Positions 39,326 to 51,712 of a DNA stretch of 64,000 bases are shown piece by piece. The notes below the pieces were generated by a model. It did no database searches and was not told the DNA's origin. It worked only from the letters and a program-made list of their open reading frames with translations. Numbering within the stretch: position 1 is the first letter of the stretch; every line of letters begins with the position of its first letter. The translations under genes were made by a program, and so were the position numbers. Location of the stretch: positions 20,360,046-20,424,045 of the forward strand of contig NC_065570.1 in assembly GCF_937616625.2 (NCBI RefSeq). The letters are read 5' to 3'. This DNA is from Mercurialis annua (lineage: Eukaryota; Streptophyta; Magnoliopsida; Malpighiales; Euphorbiaceae).

Positions 39326-39635
39326 GGGGTATTCGTATTAAATAGCACCACCTTTAACGTTTTTTGCGATTTAAGTCACTACTACAAATTGTCTCAATTG
39401 TTAGCCCAAATTTTCCAATCTTTCTAATTATTAGCCCAGGTCTCATTTCCGGCATCTGAAATTCCACGTGTCTCGCTGGATTGCCTCGTCAGCGCCAGCG
39501 TGGCCTTCTTTGTGCAACGTCGTTTTGAATTATTCCTACCAAATAATACGAACTACGATTTCGTCTCAAATATTAGCACAACCTTTCAAATATTAATAAA
39601 TTTTAGCCTAAAACTTGTTTCCGACTATTGGAATC
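39326..39635 (+). repeat. Left terminal inverted repeat of the Mutator-like element
   Basis: Pairs with 40875-41185 over ~310 bp with scattered mismatches. The inner limit was judged by eye at ATTGGAATC. Confidence 0.88.
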
Positions 39636-40363
39636 ACAACTAACTCTACGTCACAGTCATAAATTTACAACCCTAAAATCACAACCATAAATTCACAAAC
39701 TCTAAATACTGTGTATGCTATGTTACTATCAACTGTTACAGAATACTATGTATGCTATCAACTGTTACTCACAGCCACTGAATGCCATGTATGCTATCAA
39801 CTGCCAAGCCATATAAGTGCAATAAGTTAGTGGTTGTGTTAATAGCGTCTACTTCATCTTAATAATGAGTCATATAAGTGCAACAAATTAGTTTAATTGA
39901 TATAAATATATTTAACGGGTTATATAAATGTCGCTCTCATGCAAACAATTACTTTTAAGAAAAAAATATTATATTTTGATATTTTAATTAATTTAAAATG
40001 TAAATGAAAATAATTTATTTAAAGACAAAGTATTATATTTGATATTTTGATTAATTTTAAAGTTAAATGACGGGTCATGTAAATATCTTAATTAACATTA
40101 AAACATATAACGGGTCATATAAATGTCGCTCATGTGTATAGCATGTGATAATAATAAATTAATATTATATATAACAGGTCTTATTAATATCACAAACGTG
40201 GTATAGTTTCTATTTAAATAAAAATAATAATTATAATAATTTATTTACAAATAAAGTATTATATTTAATATTTTAATTAATTTAAAATTTAAATAATGGG
40301 TCATGTAAGTGTCGCTCACATGTGTAACACGTGGCGAGACGCTATTACTATATATAAAACCAC

Positions 40364-40391
40364 GGGTGGTGGTGGGGGGGAGGGAGGGGGG
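40364..40391 (+). other. G-run with quadruplex potential
   Basis: Four tracts of at least three G (starting at 40364, 40374, 40382 and 40386) are separated by loops of 7, 1 and 1 bases, in an otherwise AT-rich transposon interior. Confidence 0.55.
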
Positions 40392-40874
40392 ACAAGCACA
40401 TTTACGTTATTATCCTCTTCACTTTGTAAAATATAATTATTAATTAAAAACTATTGAGATAATTATTAGAAAAAAAGTACTAACTAAAATAAATTACTAA
40501 GAGTACTAATTAAATTAAACTACTATATTAAGATAATTGTTTAGAGTACTAATTAAAATAAACTATTTTAAATATTTAACAACTACTATTTTAATTATAT
40601 GTAAGTCATATAAAATTCTAAATAAGGTAAACTATTTTCAATAAAATAATATTTTAATTATTATTAGATTTTTTATTTAAATTCTTTACAATTATAAAAT
40701 TTTATTATCAATTAAAAATGTTAAACTATTAAATTAATCATCCAAAGTATTATATAAGATAGACTATTCCTAATTAACTTTATTTTAAATATTATTTAAT
40801 AATTTAAAGAGTCACACTGCGAGCCATGTGTGAAACACATGAAACGACACTAATTATTCTTAAATGTGCACATT

Positions 40875-41185
40875 GGATTCCAATAGCTGACAACAGATGT
40901 TAGACTAAAATTTAAAAATATTTGAAAGGTTGTGCTAATATTTGAGACAAAATGTTAGTTCGTGTTATTTGGTAGGAATAATCCAAAACGACGTCGCATA
41001 AAGAAAAACATGCTGGCGCTGACGTGGCAATCCGGCGAGTCACGTGGGATTTCAGATGCCGGAATTGGGACCTGGGCTAATAATTAAAAAGATTGGAAAA
41101 TTTGGGCTAACAATTGAGACAATTTGTAGTAGTGGCATAAATCGAAAAAAACGCTAAAGCTGGTGCTATTTAATAGGACTACCCC
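40875..41185 (-). repeat. Right terminal inverted repeat of the Mutator-like element
   Basis: Reverse complement of 39326-39635, ending ACCCC at the duplicated TAAATAATA. Confidence 0.88.
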
Positions 41186-42356
41186 TAAATAATATTTGTA
41201 AATTGGATTTTAAGCGAGAACTCAATAGACTTGTATTAATTGGGTCAACTATTGGGTATTTTTGTGTTGTTCTGGATTGTTTTGTTCCGACGTGTTATTT
41301 GTGCTAGTCCTATGTGGTGTCTAGTACTCTTTGGAGTTAGGGTCTGTTTTTAATAATTATTTTATTTGTCTAGACCCGTCTACTGTTCGTGCTTCAGAGG
41401 CGAACCAGGATTAGTTGCTTGCCGGTTATCACGTGGATTAGCAAGCAGTGAGTTTGTACTTACTATTTACCTCTTTATTAAGTAAATTGTTATTTTATAT
41501 ATTAAATATATATAGTATGTATATTGCGAACTGTTTTATATTATGGCTCTTAGTTGGAACATGCTACCTAATGGGCATCATTTGGACTGCGTGCGCACCG
41601 GTAATGATCTGGGTAAGGTATTTATGGAAATGTGGTAACTCGGCGTGAACGTAGCTCTCGGGACCAAATAGAGTAACTCGGTGTAGCACAGCTCTCGGGA
41701 CTCTGGATATGGTAAAAGTGTGGTCAGTGGTAACTCGGTGTAGCTCAGCTCTCGGGACCAGGCCTATTGGATTATGTTTATTATTTAGAATTGTGGATTA
41801 GGGTTCCAACTATTACTCGTAATATCGTTATTAAATGTTTTAAACGGTTTTAAAGGTTTTCCACTTGATAAATGTAAATAGTGGTATAAACTCATCTCAG
41901 TATATCTGACCCCGTTGTTTTCCCAATTTTTCCCAGGGTTATGATCTGAGAGAGTCCGGTGATCTCCGCATTTACTTTTCCTCGGAGGTTCCATTTATTT
42001 TAGTAGAACTGTCAAACTGTTTTATTCTTAGACCACAGTAGTTCACTAGACGTCGTTATTTTATTCTAGTTGTTGTCGGATTGGTCCTATTGGATTATTA
42101 TTGCTTTGGCATGTTATATAATGATTTAGTACTATTTATGTTACGCCTATTTATAACTAAGTATTGAAAAGCATGTTATATTTAACTGTTGCATATTATC
42201 ACTGCTAGAATTAGGGTGAAGTCTCGGTTGCCCCCGAGCATTGGTTTTCTGCAGGTTTAATTGAATTGTATGTTATAAGGAAGGCTAGCTACGGGTGTTG
42301 GTACTACATTACCCATGCCCTAGCGCCGGTACGATTCATGAAAATGGGTAGTAACA

Positions 42357-45300
42357 TAAACAAATCCAAACATTTCACAATTTTAGCGTTTTAAGCCAAA
42401 CGTTTACAAACGTATGAAACAAATCCAAACGTTTCACCTTTTTAGCGATTTAAGCCAAACGTTTACAAAGGTTACGAAACAAATACAAATTTTTTACTTT
42501 TAGGAATTTAAGCCAAACATTTACAAACATAACGAAACAAATCCAAGCATTTTACCTTTTTAGCAATTTATGCCAAACGTTTACAAACGTTACGAAACAA
42601 ATCCAAGCGTTTGACCTTTTTAGAAATGTAAGCCAAACGTTTACAAACGCTACGAAACAAATCCAAATGTTTTACCTTTTTAGCGATTTAAGCCAAACGT
42701 TTACAAACGCTACGAAACAAAGCCAAGCGTTTCACCTTTTTAGCAATTTAAGCCAAAGGTTTACAAATGTTACAAAACAAATCCAAACTTTTCACATTTT
42801 TAGCGATTTAGGCCAAACGTTTGCAAACGTTACGAAACAAATCCAAACCTTTCACATTTTTAGCAATTTAAGCTAAACGTTTATAAACCTTACAAAACAA
42901 ATCCAAACGTTTCACCTTTTTAGCGATTTAAACCAAACGTTTACAAACGTTACTAAACAAATCCAACCATTTCACCTTTTTAGTAATTTAAGCCAAACGT
43001 TTACAAACATTCTGAAACAAATCCAGCGTTTCCCATTTTTAGGAATTTAAGCCAAACGTTTACAAACGTTATAAAAAAATCCAAGAGTTTCACCTTTTTG
43101 GCAATTTAAGCCAAAAGTTTACAAACGTTACGAAACAAATCAAAATGTTTCACCTTTTTAGCGATTTAAGCCGAACGTTTACAAATATTATGAAACAAAA
43201 CCAAATATTTCACCTTTTTAGCAATTTAAGCCAAACGTTTACAAACTTACGAAACAAATTCAAACGTTTCCCCTTTTTAGCGATTTAAGGCAAACGTTTA
43301 AAACGTTACGAAACAAATCCAAACGTTTCACCTTTTTAGCAATTTATGCCAAACGTTTATAAATATTATGCAACAAATCCAAACATTTCACCTTTTTAGT
43401 GATTGAAGCCAAACGTTTCACATTTTTGGCAATTTAAGCTCAACGTTAAGAAACAAAAACCAAGCGTTTCACATTTTTAGCAATTTAAGTCAAACGTTTA
43501 CAAATGTAACGAAACAAATCCAAGTGTTTTCACCTTTTTAGCGATTTAAGCCAAACATTTACAAACGATACGAAATAAATCCAAACGTTTCACCTTTTTA
43601 GCTATTTAAGCCAAATGTTTACAAACGTCGAAACAAATACAAACGTTTCACCTTTTTAGCGATTTAAGCCAAACATTTACAAACGTTACGAAACAAATTA
43701 AAACGTTGCCCCTTTTTTAGCGATTTAAGGCAAACATTTAAAACGTTACGAAACAAATCCAAACGTTTCACCTTTTTAGCGATTTATGTCACACGTTTAT
43801 AAAAATTACGGAACAAATCCAAACATTTAACCTTTTTAGTGATTGAAGCCAAACATTTCACATTTTTGGCAATTTAAGCTCAACGTTACGAAACAAAAAC
43901 CAAGCTTTTCACCTTTTTAGCAATTTAAGCCAAACGTTTACAAATGTAACGAAACAAATCCAAGTGTTTCACCTTTTTAGCGATTTAAGCCAAACGTTTA
44001 CAAACGATACCAAACAAATCCAAACGTTTTACCTTTTTAGCGATTTAAGCCAAACGTTTACAAACGTTACGAAACAAATGCAAACGTTTCACCTTTTTAG
44101 CGATTTAAGCCAAACGTTTACAAACGATGCCAAACAAATCCAAACGTTTTACCTTTTAAGCAATTTAAGCCAAACGTTTACAAACGTTACGAAATAAATA
44201 CAAACGTTTCACCTTTTTAGCTATTTAAGCCAAACATTTACAAACGTTACGAAAGAAATCCAAACGTTTCCCCTTTTTAGCGATTAAAGCCAAACGTTTA
44301 CAAACATACGAAAAAAATCCAAATTTTTCACCTTTATCGCGATTTAAGCCAAACGTTTACAAACGTTACGAAACAAATCCAAACGTTTCACCTTTTTAGA
44401 GATTTAAGCCGAACATTTACAAACATTACGAAACAAAACCAAACATTAAAAACGTTACGAAACAAATCCAAACATTTCACATTTTTAGCGATTTAAGCCA
44501 AACATTTACAAACGTTACGAAACAAAACCAAGCGTTTCACATTTTTTGCGATTTAAGCCAAACGTTTACAAACGTTACGAAACAAATCCAAGCATTTCAC
44601 CTTCTTAGCAATTTTAACTAAACGTTTACAAACATTACGAAACAAATCCAAGTGTTTCACCTTTTTCTCAATTTAAGACAAATGTTTTCAAACGTTATGA
44701 AACAATTTCAAACGTTTCACCTTTTTATCTATTTAAGCAAAACAATTACAAACGTTACGAAAAAAATTCAAATGTTTCACCTTTTTAGCGATTTAGCAAA
44801 ACGCTTACAAACGTTTCGAAACAAATCCAAACATTTCCCGTTTTTAGTGATTTTAGCCAAACATTACAAACGTTACGAAAGAAATCCAAAACGTTTCGCC
44901 TTTCTAGCGATTTAAGCCAAACGTTTACAAACATTACGAAAGAAATCCAAACGTTTCATCTTTTTAGCGATTTAAGCCAAACATTTACAAACGTTACGAA
45001 ACAAATCCAAACGTTTCACCTTATTAGCGATTTAAACCAAACGTTTACGAACGTTACGAAACAAATCCAAACGTTTCCCCTTTTTAGCGATTTAAGCCAA
45101 ACGTTTACAAACATTACGAAACAAATCCAAACGTTTTACCTTTTTAGCGAGTTAAACCAAACGTTTACAAATGATACAAAAAAAATCCAAACGTTTCCCC
45201 TTTTTAGCAATTTAAGCCAAACATTTACAAACGTTACGAGACAAATCCAAACGTTTTACCTTTTTAGCGATTTAAGCCAAACGTTTACAAACGTTACGAA

Positions 45301-47232
45301 ACAAATCCAAACGTTTCCCCTTTTTAGCGATTTAGGCCAAACGTTTACAAACGATACAAAACAAATCTAAATGTATCACCTTTTTAGCAATTTAAGCCAA
45401 GCGTTTATAAACGTTACGAAACAAATCCAAACATTTCACCTTTTTAGCGATTGAAGTCAAATGTTTCACATTTTTAGCAATTTAAGCCAACCGTTTACAA
45501 ACGTTACGAAACAAAAACCAAGCGTTTCACCTTTTTTGCAATTTAAGCCAAACGTTTACAAATGTAACGAAACAAATCCAAGCGTTTTGCCTTTTTAGCA
45601 ATATAAGCGAAACGTTTACAAACGTTACGAAACAAATCCAAACGTTTCACCTTTTAAGCGATTTAAGCCAAACATTTACAAACGTTAAGAAACAAAACCA
45701 AGCGTTTAGCCTTTTTTGCGATATAAGCCAAATATTTTTCAAACGTTACGAAACAAATCCAAGGGTTTCACCTTTTTAGCAATTTAAGCCAAACGTTTAC
45801 AACGTTATGAAACAAATCTAAGCGTTTCACCTTTTTAGCAATTTAAGACAAACGTTTACAAAAGTTACGAAACAAATCCAAACGTTTCACCTTTTTAGCT
45901 ATTTAAGCCAAACAATTACAAACGTCATGAAAAAAATTCAAATGTTTCACCTTTTTAGTGATATAAGCAAAACGTTTACAAACATTACGAAAAAATCCAA
46001 ACGTTTCACCTTTTTAGTGATTTAAGCCAGACATTTACAAACGTTGCGAAACAAAACTAAGCGTTTAACCTTTTTGGCAATTTACGCCAAACGTTTACAA
46101 ATTTTACGAAACAAATCCAAGCGTTTCACCTTTTTAGCAATTTAAGACAAACGTTTACAAACGTTACAAAACAAATCCAAACGTTTCACCTTTTTAGCTA
46201 TTTAAGCCAAACAATTACAAACGTTACGAAAAAAAATCAAATGTTTTACCTTTAGCGATATAAGCAAAACGTTTACAAACGTTAAGAAACAAATCCAAAC
46301 ATTTCCCCCTTTTAGCGATTTAAGCCAATCGTTTACAAACGTTACGAAACAAATCCAAGCGTTTCCCCTTTTTAGCAATTTAAGCCAAACGTTTACAAAC
46401 GTTACGAAACAAATCCAAACGTTTCACCTTTTTAGTGATTTATGCCAAACGTTTACAAATGTTACGAAACAAATCCAAACGTTTCGAAACAAATCCAAAT
46501 GTTTAAAACGTTACGAAGCAAATTCAAAAGTTTCACCTTTTTAGCAATTTAAGCCAAACGTTTACAAACATTATGAAATAAAGCCAAACCTTTTTAAACG
46601 TTACGAAACAAATCCAAATGTTTGATCTTTATTGCAATTTAAGCAAAATGTTTACAAACGTTACGAAACAAAACCAAATGTTTCACCTTTTTAGAGATTT
46701 AAGCCAGACGTATACAAACTATACGAAAAAAATCCAAGCGTTTCACCTTTTTAGTAATTTAAGCCAAATGTTTACTAACGTTACGGAACAAAACCAAACG
46801 TTTCACATTTTCGGCGATTCAAGCCAAACGTTTACAAACGCTACGAAATAAATCCAATCGTTTCACCTTTTTAGCGATTGAACCCAAACGTTTATAAACG
46901 TTATGAAACAAATCAAACGTTTCACCTTTTTAGCGATTTAAGCCAAATGTTTACAAAGATTACGAAACAAAACCAAACGTTTCACCTTTTTAGCGCTTTA
47001 AGCCAAACGTTTACAAACGTTACGAAACAAAACCAAATGTCCAAAACGTTACGAAACAAACATTACGACATAAATCGAAACGTTTACAAAACCAAACGTT
47101 TCACCTTTTTAGCGATTTAAGCCAAACGTTTATAAAAAATTACGAAACAAAACCAAACGTTTCACCTTATTAGCGATTTAAGCCAAACGTTTACAAACAT
47201 TACGAAACAAAACTAAACGTTTAAAACGTTAC
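42357..47232 (+). repeat. 60-bp satellite array, right segment
   Basis: 4.9 kb of the same monomer, in the same orientation as the main segment. It shows more private variants and rearranged monomers, especially at 46470-46520 and 47030-47100, where AAACGTT blocks are joined out of order. I see no 2.57-kb higher-order copy here, so this edge appears less homogenised. It ends abruptly at the LTR starting at 47233. Confidence 0.95.
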
Positions 47233-48923
47233 TGTCACGACCCATTTTCATGAATCGCGACCGGCTCTAGGGTATGGGTATGGTTGTACCAAAACCCATA
47301 GCTAGCCTTGCGGATAACCAAAAAATATATAAACCTGCATGAAAACCAATGCTCGGGGCAACCGAGACTTCAGCCTAGTTCTAACAATTCATAATATACA
47401 AGAATTATTATAAAGTGCTTAGCCAACTCTGAGTCTTAAACGTGGTAGAAGTACATATTAATCCAAGTTAATAAAAGAATGCCAAAACAGCAATAATCCA
47501 TTGACTAAGTTTATAGCAATTATTAGACATATAAAACTTCTAATTACTACTGCGGTCTAACAAAAAAAATCAGTTTAATAAACTTTATTAAATAAAGTAA
47601 AACCTCCGAGGAAATAAAGAATCGGAGAGCAGCTGACTCGCTGATATCATAAACCTGGAAAAATTGGGAAAACAACGGGGTCAGATATACTTAGATGAGT
47701 TCATATTAATATATACATTTATCAAGTGGAAAACCTTTAAAACCCTTTTAAAACATTTGATAACGACATTACGTATAATAGTTGGAAACCTAATCCACAA
47801 TACTAAATATAACCATAATCCAATAGGTCTGGTCCCGAGAGCTGAGCTACACCGAGTTACCACCGACCACTCTTAATTCATAACCAGAGTCCCGAGAGCT
47901 GAGCTACACCGAGTTACTCTACTGGTCCCGAGAGCTATGCTCACACCGAGTTACCAACACATATCACATACCTTATCTAGATCAATATCGGTGCGCACGC
48001 CATCCTAATGATACCCATTAGATGGAAAAACAATTCAAAATATACATACGGTATATATTTATATATTAAAATAACAATTTACTTAATAAAGCGGTAAATA
48101 GTAAGTACAAACTCACTGCTTGCTAATCCACGTGATAACCTGGCAAGCAATCTAATCCTGGTTCGTCTCCGAAGCACGAACGGTCGACGAGTCTAAAGAA
48201 TATATATAATTATTAAAACAAACCCTAACTCTAAAGAGTATTAGACACCATATAGATAGCACAATTAATAAGTCAAGGTATAGCCACATAGAGTAAACAC
48301 AATACTCAAATAAATTATAATGCCCAAAAATAATACAAGTCTATTGAATTCCCGCTTTAAAATCCATTTCAAAAAATATTATTTAATTAATTATTAAATA
48401 ATAGATCGAATAAATTTCCAGAAAGTGGATTAACCGAGTTACCGATAACTACCAAGCTAACCTGACATGTCGGGCGACCCAAGTCTAACCCGACCCAAAT
48501 ATTTTATAAAAATTATAAACCATAGTTTATAATTCAAAAATAATACATATTGATAAAATAATAATTAAATATTAAAACGGAACTAAATTGCTTAAAACAC
48601 AAATAACCAATGACAAAATTAATTATGAAAATAAATTAAAAGTAATAATTTAAAATCTAAATTTTAATTTAGCCAATTTGACACGCTAAACCAAAATTCT
48701 CAAAATAATAATTACCCGAGTAATTATCTGATAAAAAATTAAAATATAATATTGTTTCCCGATTCTAATAATAAAAATAATTTAAATTATAATCGAATCA
48801 ACATTATTTTTCATATAACATAATATTAACAAATAGTAATTTAGAAATCAAAACGATAATTGAAAGTTCGGTTTCAAATCGATATTTAATAATTTAATAA
48901 CCTTTAAATAATATCAACCAAAC
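47233..48923 (-). mobile_element. Gypsy-type LTR, minus strand, interrupted
   Basis: It starts TGTCACGACCC on the + strand, the reverse complement of a GGGTCGTGACA LTR end, and aligns in reverse with the 3' part of the solo LTR at 37761-42356 (shared ATTCATGAAAATGGG and CTCGGTGTAGC stretches). It stops at 48923 where the TGATGGA element is inserted. The LTR start should therefore lie beyond the right edge. It is a solo LTR or the 3' LTR of a minus-strand element; the window cannot tell which. It lacks the Mutator-like insertion found in the other copy. Confidence 0.85.
48377..48385. other. Empty target site of the Mutator-like element
   Basis: TATTATTTA, the reverse complement of TAAATAATA, occurs once at the position matching the duplicated site around 39326-41185. 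Confidence 0.75.
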
Positions 48924-49506
48924 TGATGGATTCCTCCAGCATCTCGACGGCGTTAATCCTGCAAAACAGTGTAGATGGCTAATCGGACGGTTTGTCCGAT
49001 TAGCTCTCCGATGCTCAAGTCAGTTTAGGCTTAAGGGAGAATAATTGTATTTGCTATAAGTTGTGTGTTTAGGCATACCTCAAGCTCCTTTTATAGTAAT
49101 TGAATGTATACCTTGTAGATATGGAATAGGAGAGTGATTCCTATTTAGTAGGGTTTGACCCTGACTAGGAGTCTTCTTCCTTATTCAGACAGGAGTCCTA
49201 TTTAGGAAGATATTCCTAAATAGTCTCGTCTTCCTAAGTTGGAGGCTATCTTCCTAAGTTGAAATTTGTATCCAAATAGGACAGATACTCTGAATATGTG
49301 TAGATCTTGGTGATCTTATCTGAATCCCGGGGTCGACGTGCTTTGTCCGAGTCCTCAGGGATTCGGTCTTTATGATGTCGAATGATGTATTCCAGTTAAG
49401 GCGGATCCGATGGATTCGGCCCTTTGGGCAGGAGTCTGTGTCGTCTGAGAATGGATCTCCAGCGACTCGACTCCATTATAAGTAGAATAGGATTCGGTAT
49501 CCATCA
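48924..49506 (-). repeat. 3' LTR of the TGATGGA-family element, 583 bp
   Basis: TGATGGA...TCCATCA ends as in the 588-bp solo LTR. It shares the GCAAAACAG, TCTCCGATGCT and CTCCTTTTATAGTA segments with that copy in the same order, with many differences elsewhere. It is preceded on the minus strand by a G-rich PPT, which marks it as the 3' LTR. Confidence 0.88.
49088..49099 (-). promoter_or_regulatory. Putative LTR TATA box
   Basis: TACTATAAAAGG on the minus strand, at the position conserved with 36731-36740. Confidence 0.6.
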
Positions 49507-49519
49507 TTAGCCCCCCCGC
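49507..49519 (-). other. Polypurine tract of the TGATGGA-family element
   Basis: GCGGGGGGGCTAA on the minus strand, immediately before the TGATGGATACC LTR start. It sets the element's orientation. Confidence 0.8.
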
Positions 49520-51312
49520 AAGTGAGCTGAAGTCATGGTATTTTATGCATTTCAGCTCTATTTGAGGCGAGTCGTTTTGTATTCCGGCGTTCCTTTTTGC
49601 TTTTCGAGCAAGATTCCAGTTTTTCTCCTTTTTCACCATGTGTCGTTCATCTATTCGTTATTTTTTGAAGGTAGGACATGTATCCATTCGTTCTATCTTC
49701 CTTTGTCTTTAAACTGTTGTATTTGTTTCATTTTTTATCTTTTACTCTTGGTTGTTCGAAAGTAGCTTTGCCTCATCTTCAATCTTTAATTCTCGTGTTT
49801 GATTTCTTCTTTTGGCGAGACTCTTGGTGAATCTTGTTGATTTATTTTGATGACTTATCTCCGGGTATTCCTTTGTTCATGTTTTGATTGTTTTATGTTC
49901 TTGAAATTTCTTCAATTGTCTTCTAATTTCCAATCAATTTTGTGATTCGATCCATCGGCCTTTTGAATTTTATTTGTTTATCCTTTTCTTCTTTGTTGAG
50001 ATCCTTCTCGGCGATTCTTTATGTCGAAGCTCATTCTCTTGGCGAGACTTATTGTCTTCTTTTAAATATTTTATAGGCAAAATTCATGTGGCGGCTCCTC
50101 ATCATTTGGTGAAGCTTTTATACTATATGAATCTTCATTAGTGGGCGAAGCCCTTGTATTGGGCCAAGCCCTTGTACTGGGCGAACCATTATCTTTGGGT
50201 GTTCCCTCAGATTGGGAGAACCTTCTTTTGTGCGCGAAACCTTATTCTTTTTATTTCAGGGTTTTAAACCTTTTTGGTTTAATACTCGGCCGATTCTTCT
50301 TTACTGCTGCATTACTCCTTATTTTCCATTTGCTATGTTTGATCTTTGTGATTTTAAGTTTCTTGTTTATTCCTCCTTATTCTTGATCTTCATTCTTCCT
50401 TTCTTGGTTTTCATATTTCAACATTCCTGTGTTCTTTGTGCTTGTCTTTATCTTCATTAATCGAAGTCTTTTTTTCCAGCTTTCTTTTATTTAGGCGATG
50501 CCATTGTATTTGGCGAAATTAACTTTTTAGGGGTGAAACCTTTATCTTGGTGTTATCTTTAAATGTCAGTTGATGTTTACTCTTTTAATGAGTAATTGTT
50601 TCTTCGAAGTGACTCTTTTTGTTTTCCTATATGCAATTCTTTTTCATTTTGAGAGTTTTACTTTCTTCTTTAGAAAGATATGAGTTCTTTGACGTCCTCC
50701 ACCAGTACACTGATCTCAAAGGGTATTTATGCCCGTTTTTTAGATCATGTCTTCAATTTATTTCGTCGATTTTCCTTGATTTTAATTCTTTTCGAGTAGA
50801 CTGCCTTCCTTTTTAAGATTTGTTCCTCTGATTTGGGCGAGTTGCCTGTGTTTCGTTGATTTGGGCCTGTAGCCTTATTTCTTTTGATTTGAGTGAGTCT
50901 CCTTATTTTGGCACATGGCCTTATTTTACCCGAATCATTTTAGACTCGGTCTTCTATTTTGAGATTTTTCGCATTCATTTTGATTGGTGTTTTGCCTTTC
51001 GCATTTCTCTTTCTTTTGCATTCCACTATTTCTTGGCGTTTCTTCATTTGCTTTATTTTGCTTTATTTAGTTGATTCTCCTTTCGCTTTATTTTTCTTTG
51101 AGTTGATTTTGATCTTTGATATTTCGCCTTTAGAGTTAATCTAAACTCTGTTTTTGGCGTTTTGCTTTTATTTTTAGAGTTAATCTATACTCTCGTTTTT
51201 TGGCGTTTCGCCTTTATTTTAGAGTAAATCTATACTCTGGTTTTTTGGCATTTCGCCTTTATTTATTCTGATTCCTTTCTGCTTTGTTGCGTTGTATGAA
51301 TTAAAGATAGTT

Positions 51313-51452
51313 CGCACCATTGGGTATGACAAACGTCTATACTTGACAATGGGCGATTGGCACCGTCGGGTATGACAAAAAGTCTATAATTGAAGACGGG
51401 CGATTGGCACCATCGGGTATGACAAAAGTCTATACTTGATGATGGGTCATTT
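51313..51452. repeat. Three ~46-bp tandem units
   Basis: Units starting GCACC at about 51314, 51360 and 51407 each contain GGGTATGACAAA and GTCTATA, then a GGGCGATTGG-like end. Confidence 0.85.
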
Positions 51453-51474
51453 GACTTCTACTTCATTCTTCATT

Positions 51475-51712
51475 CTTTCCCTCTTGGGGTTTTCTTCAGA
51501 ATTCGGACTGATCTATCTCTTATTTCCTTCTTGGGGTTTCTTCGGGATTCGGCCGTACCTATCTCTTCTTTCCCTCTTGGGGTTTTCTTCGGGATTCGGC
51601 CTACTCTTTCTCTTTAGGATTCGGCCAAATCTATCTGTTCTTTCCCTCTTGGGGTTTTCTTTAAGGTTCAGACGAACCTATCTTCTTTGTCCCTCTTAGG
51701 GTTGTCGGCGCA
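51475..51712. repeat. Degenerate CCCTCTTGGGGTTTTCTTC repeats
   Basis: About five copies at irregular 40-70 bp spacing, most followed by GGATTCGG. The last copy (CCCTCTTAGGGT) is split by the Copia insertion and continues at 62401 as AGGGTTTTCCTTTGG. Confidence 0.75.

Larger units (their letters stand above)
39326..41185. mobile_element. Mutator-like non-autonomous DNA transposon, 1,860 bp
   Basis: Long terminal inverted repeats of about 310 bp (39326-39635 and 40875-41185) start GGGGTA and share long conserved runs such as CACTACTACAAATTGTCTC. The element is flanked by a perfect 9-bp duplication TAAATAATA (39317-39325 and 41186-41194), the size typical of Mutator elements. The related LTR at 47233-48923 has the same site once only (48377-48385), a natural empty site. 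There is no transposase frame, so it depends on an autonomous partner. The AT-rich middle holds repeats of an ACGGGTCATATAAATGTCGCTC-like motif and a G-run. Confidence 0.92.
37761..42356 (+). mobile_element. Solo LTR of a gypsy-type element, carrying a nested transposon
   Basis: It begins TGTAATATCCC and ends GTAACA. It is flanked by GAAAC (37756-37760) and TAAAC (42357-42361), a 5-bp target duplication with one mismatch. Removing the nested element (39326-41185) and its 9-bp duplication leaves about 2,727 bp, close to the 2,861-bp LTR at 5867-8727. The 3' end motif (CCCTAGCGCCGGT, ATTCATGAAAATGGGTAGTAACA) matches, in reverse, the LTR that starts at 47233. There is no PBS, PPT or coding sequence. 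Small frames such as 41448-41648 have no recognisable product. A palindrome cluster lies at 37889-38037. Confidence 0.9.
49520..51712 (-). other. Internal region of the TGATGGA-family element, PPT-side part
   Basis: Pyrimidine-rich on the + strand, with no recognised protein. It contains a 55-bp stretch (50700-50754) that recurs at 62960-63015, three ~46-bp tandem units at 51313-51452, repeats of TTTTGGCGTTTCGCC at ~51150-51260, and repeats of CCCTCTTGGGGTTTTCTTC at 51475-51712. The last five bases, AGGGT, are duplicated after the Copia insertion. Confidence 0.7.

Noticed and set aside
40364..40391. Assembly gap filler or vector sequence at the G-run
   Set aside because: Both flanks continue as coherent transposon sequence between matched inverted repeats.
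37761..42356. Full-length retrotransposon instead of solo LTR
   Set aside because: There is no second LTR copy, PBS, PPT or pol motif inside. The extra length is explained by the nested Mutator-like element with its 9-bp duplication.
8728..47232. Telomeric or interstitial telomere repeat
   Set aside because: There are no TTTAGGG tandem runs. The TTTTTAGC stretch in the monomer is only a superficial resemblance.
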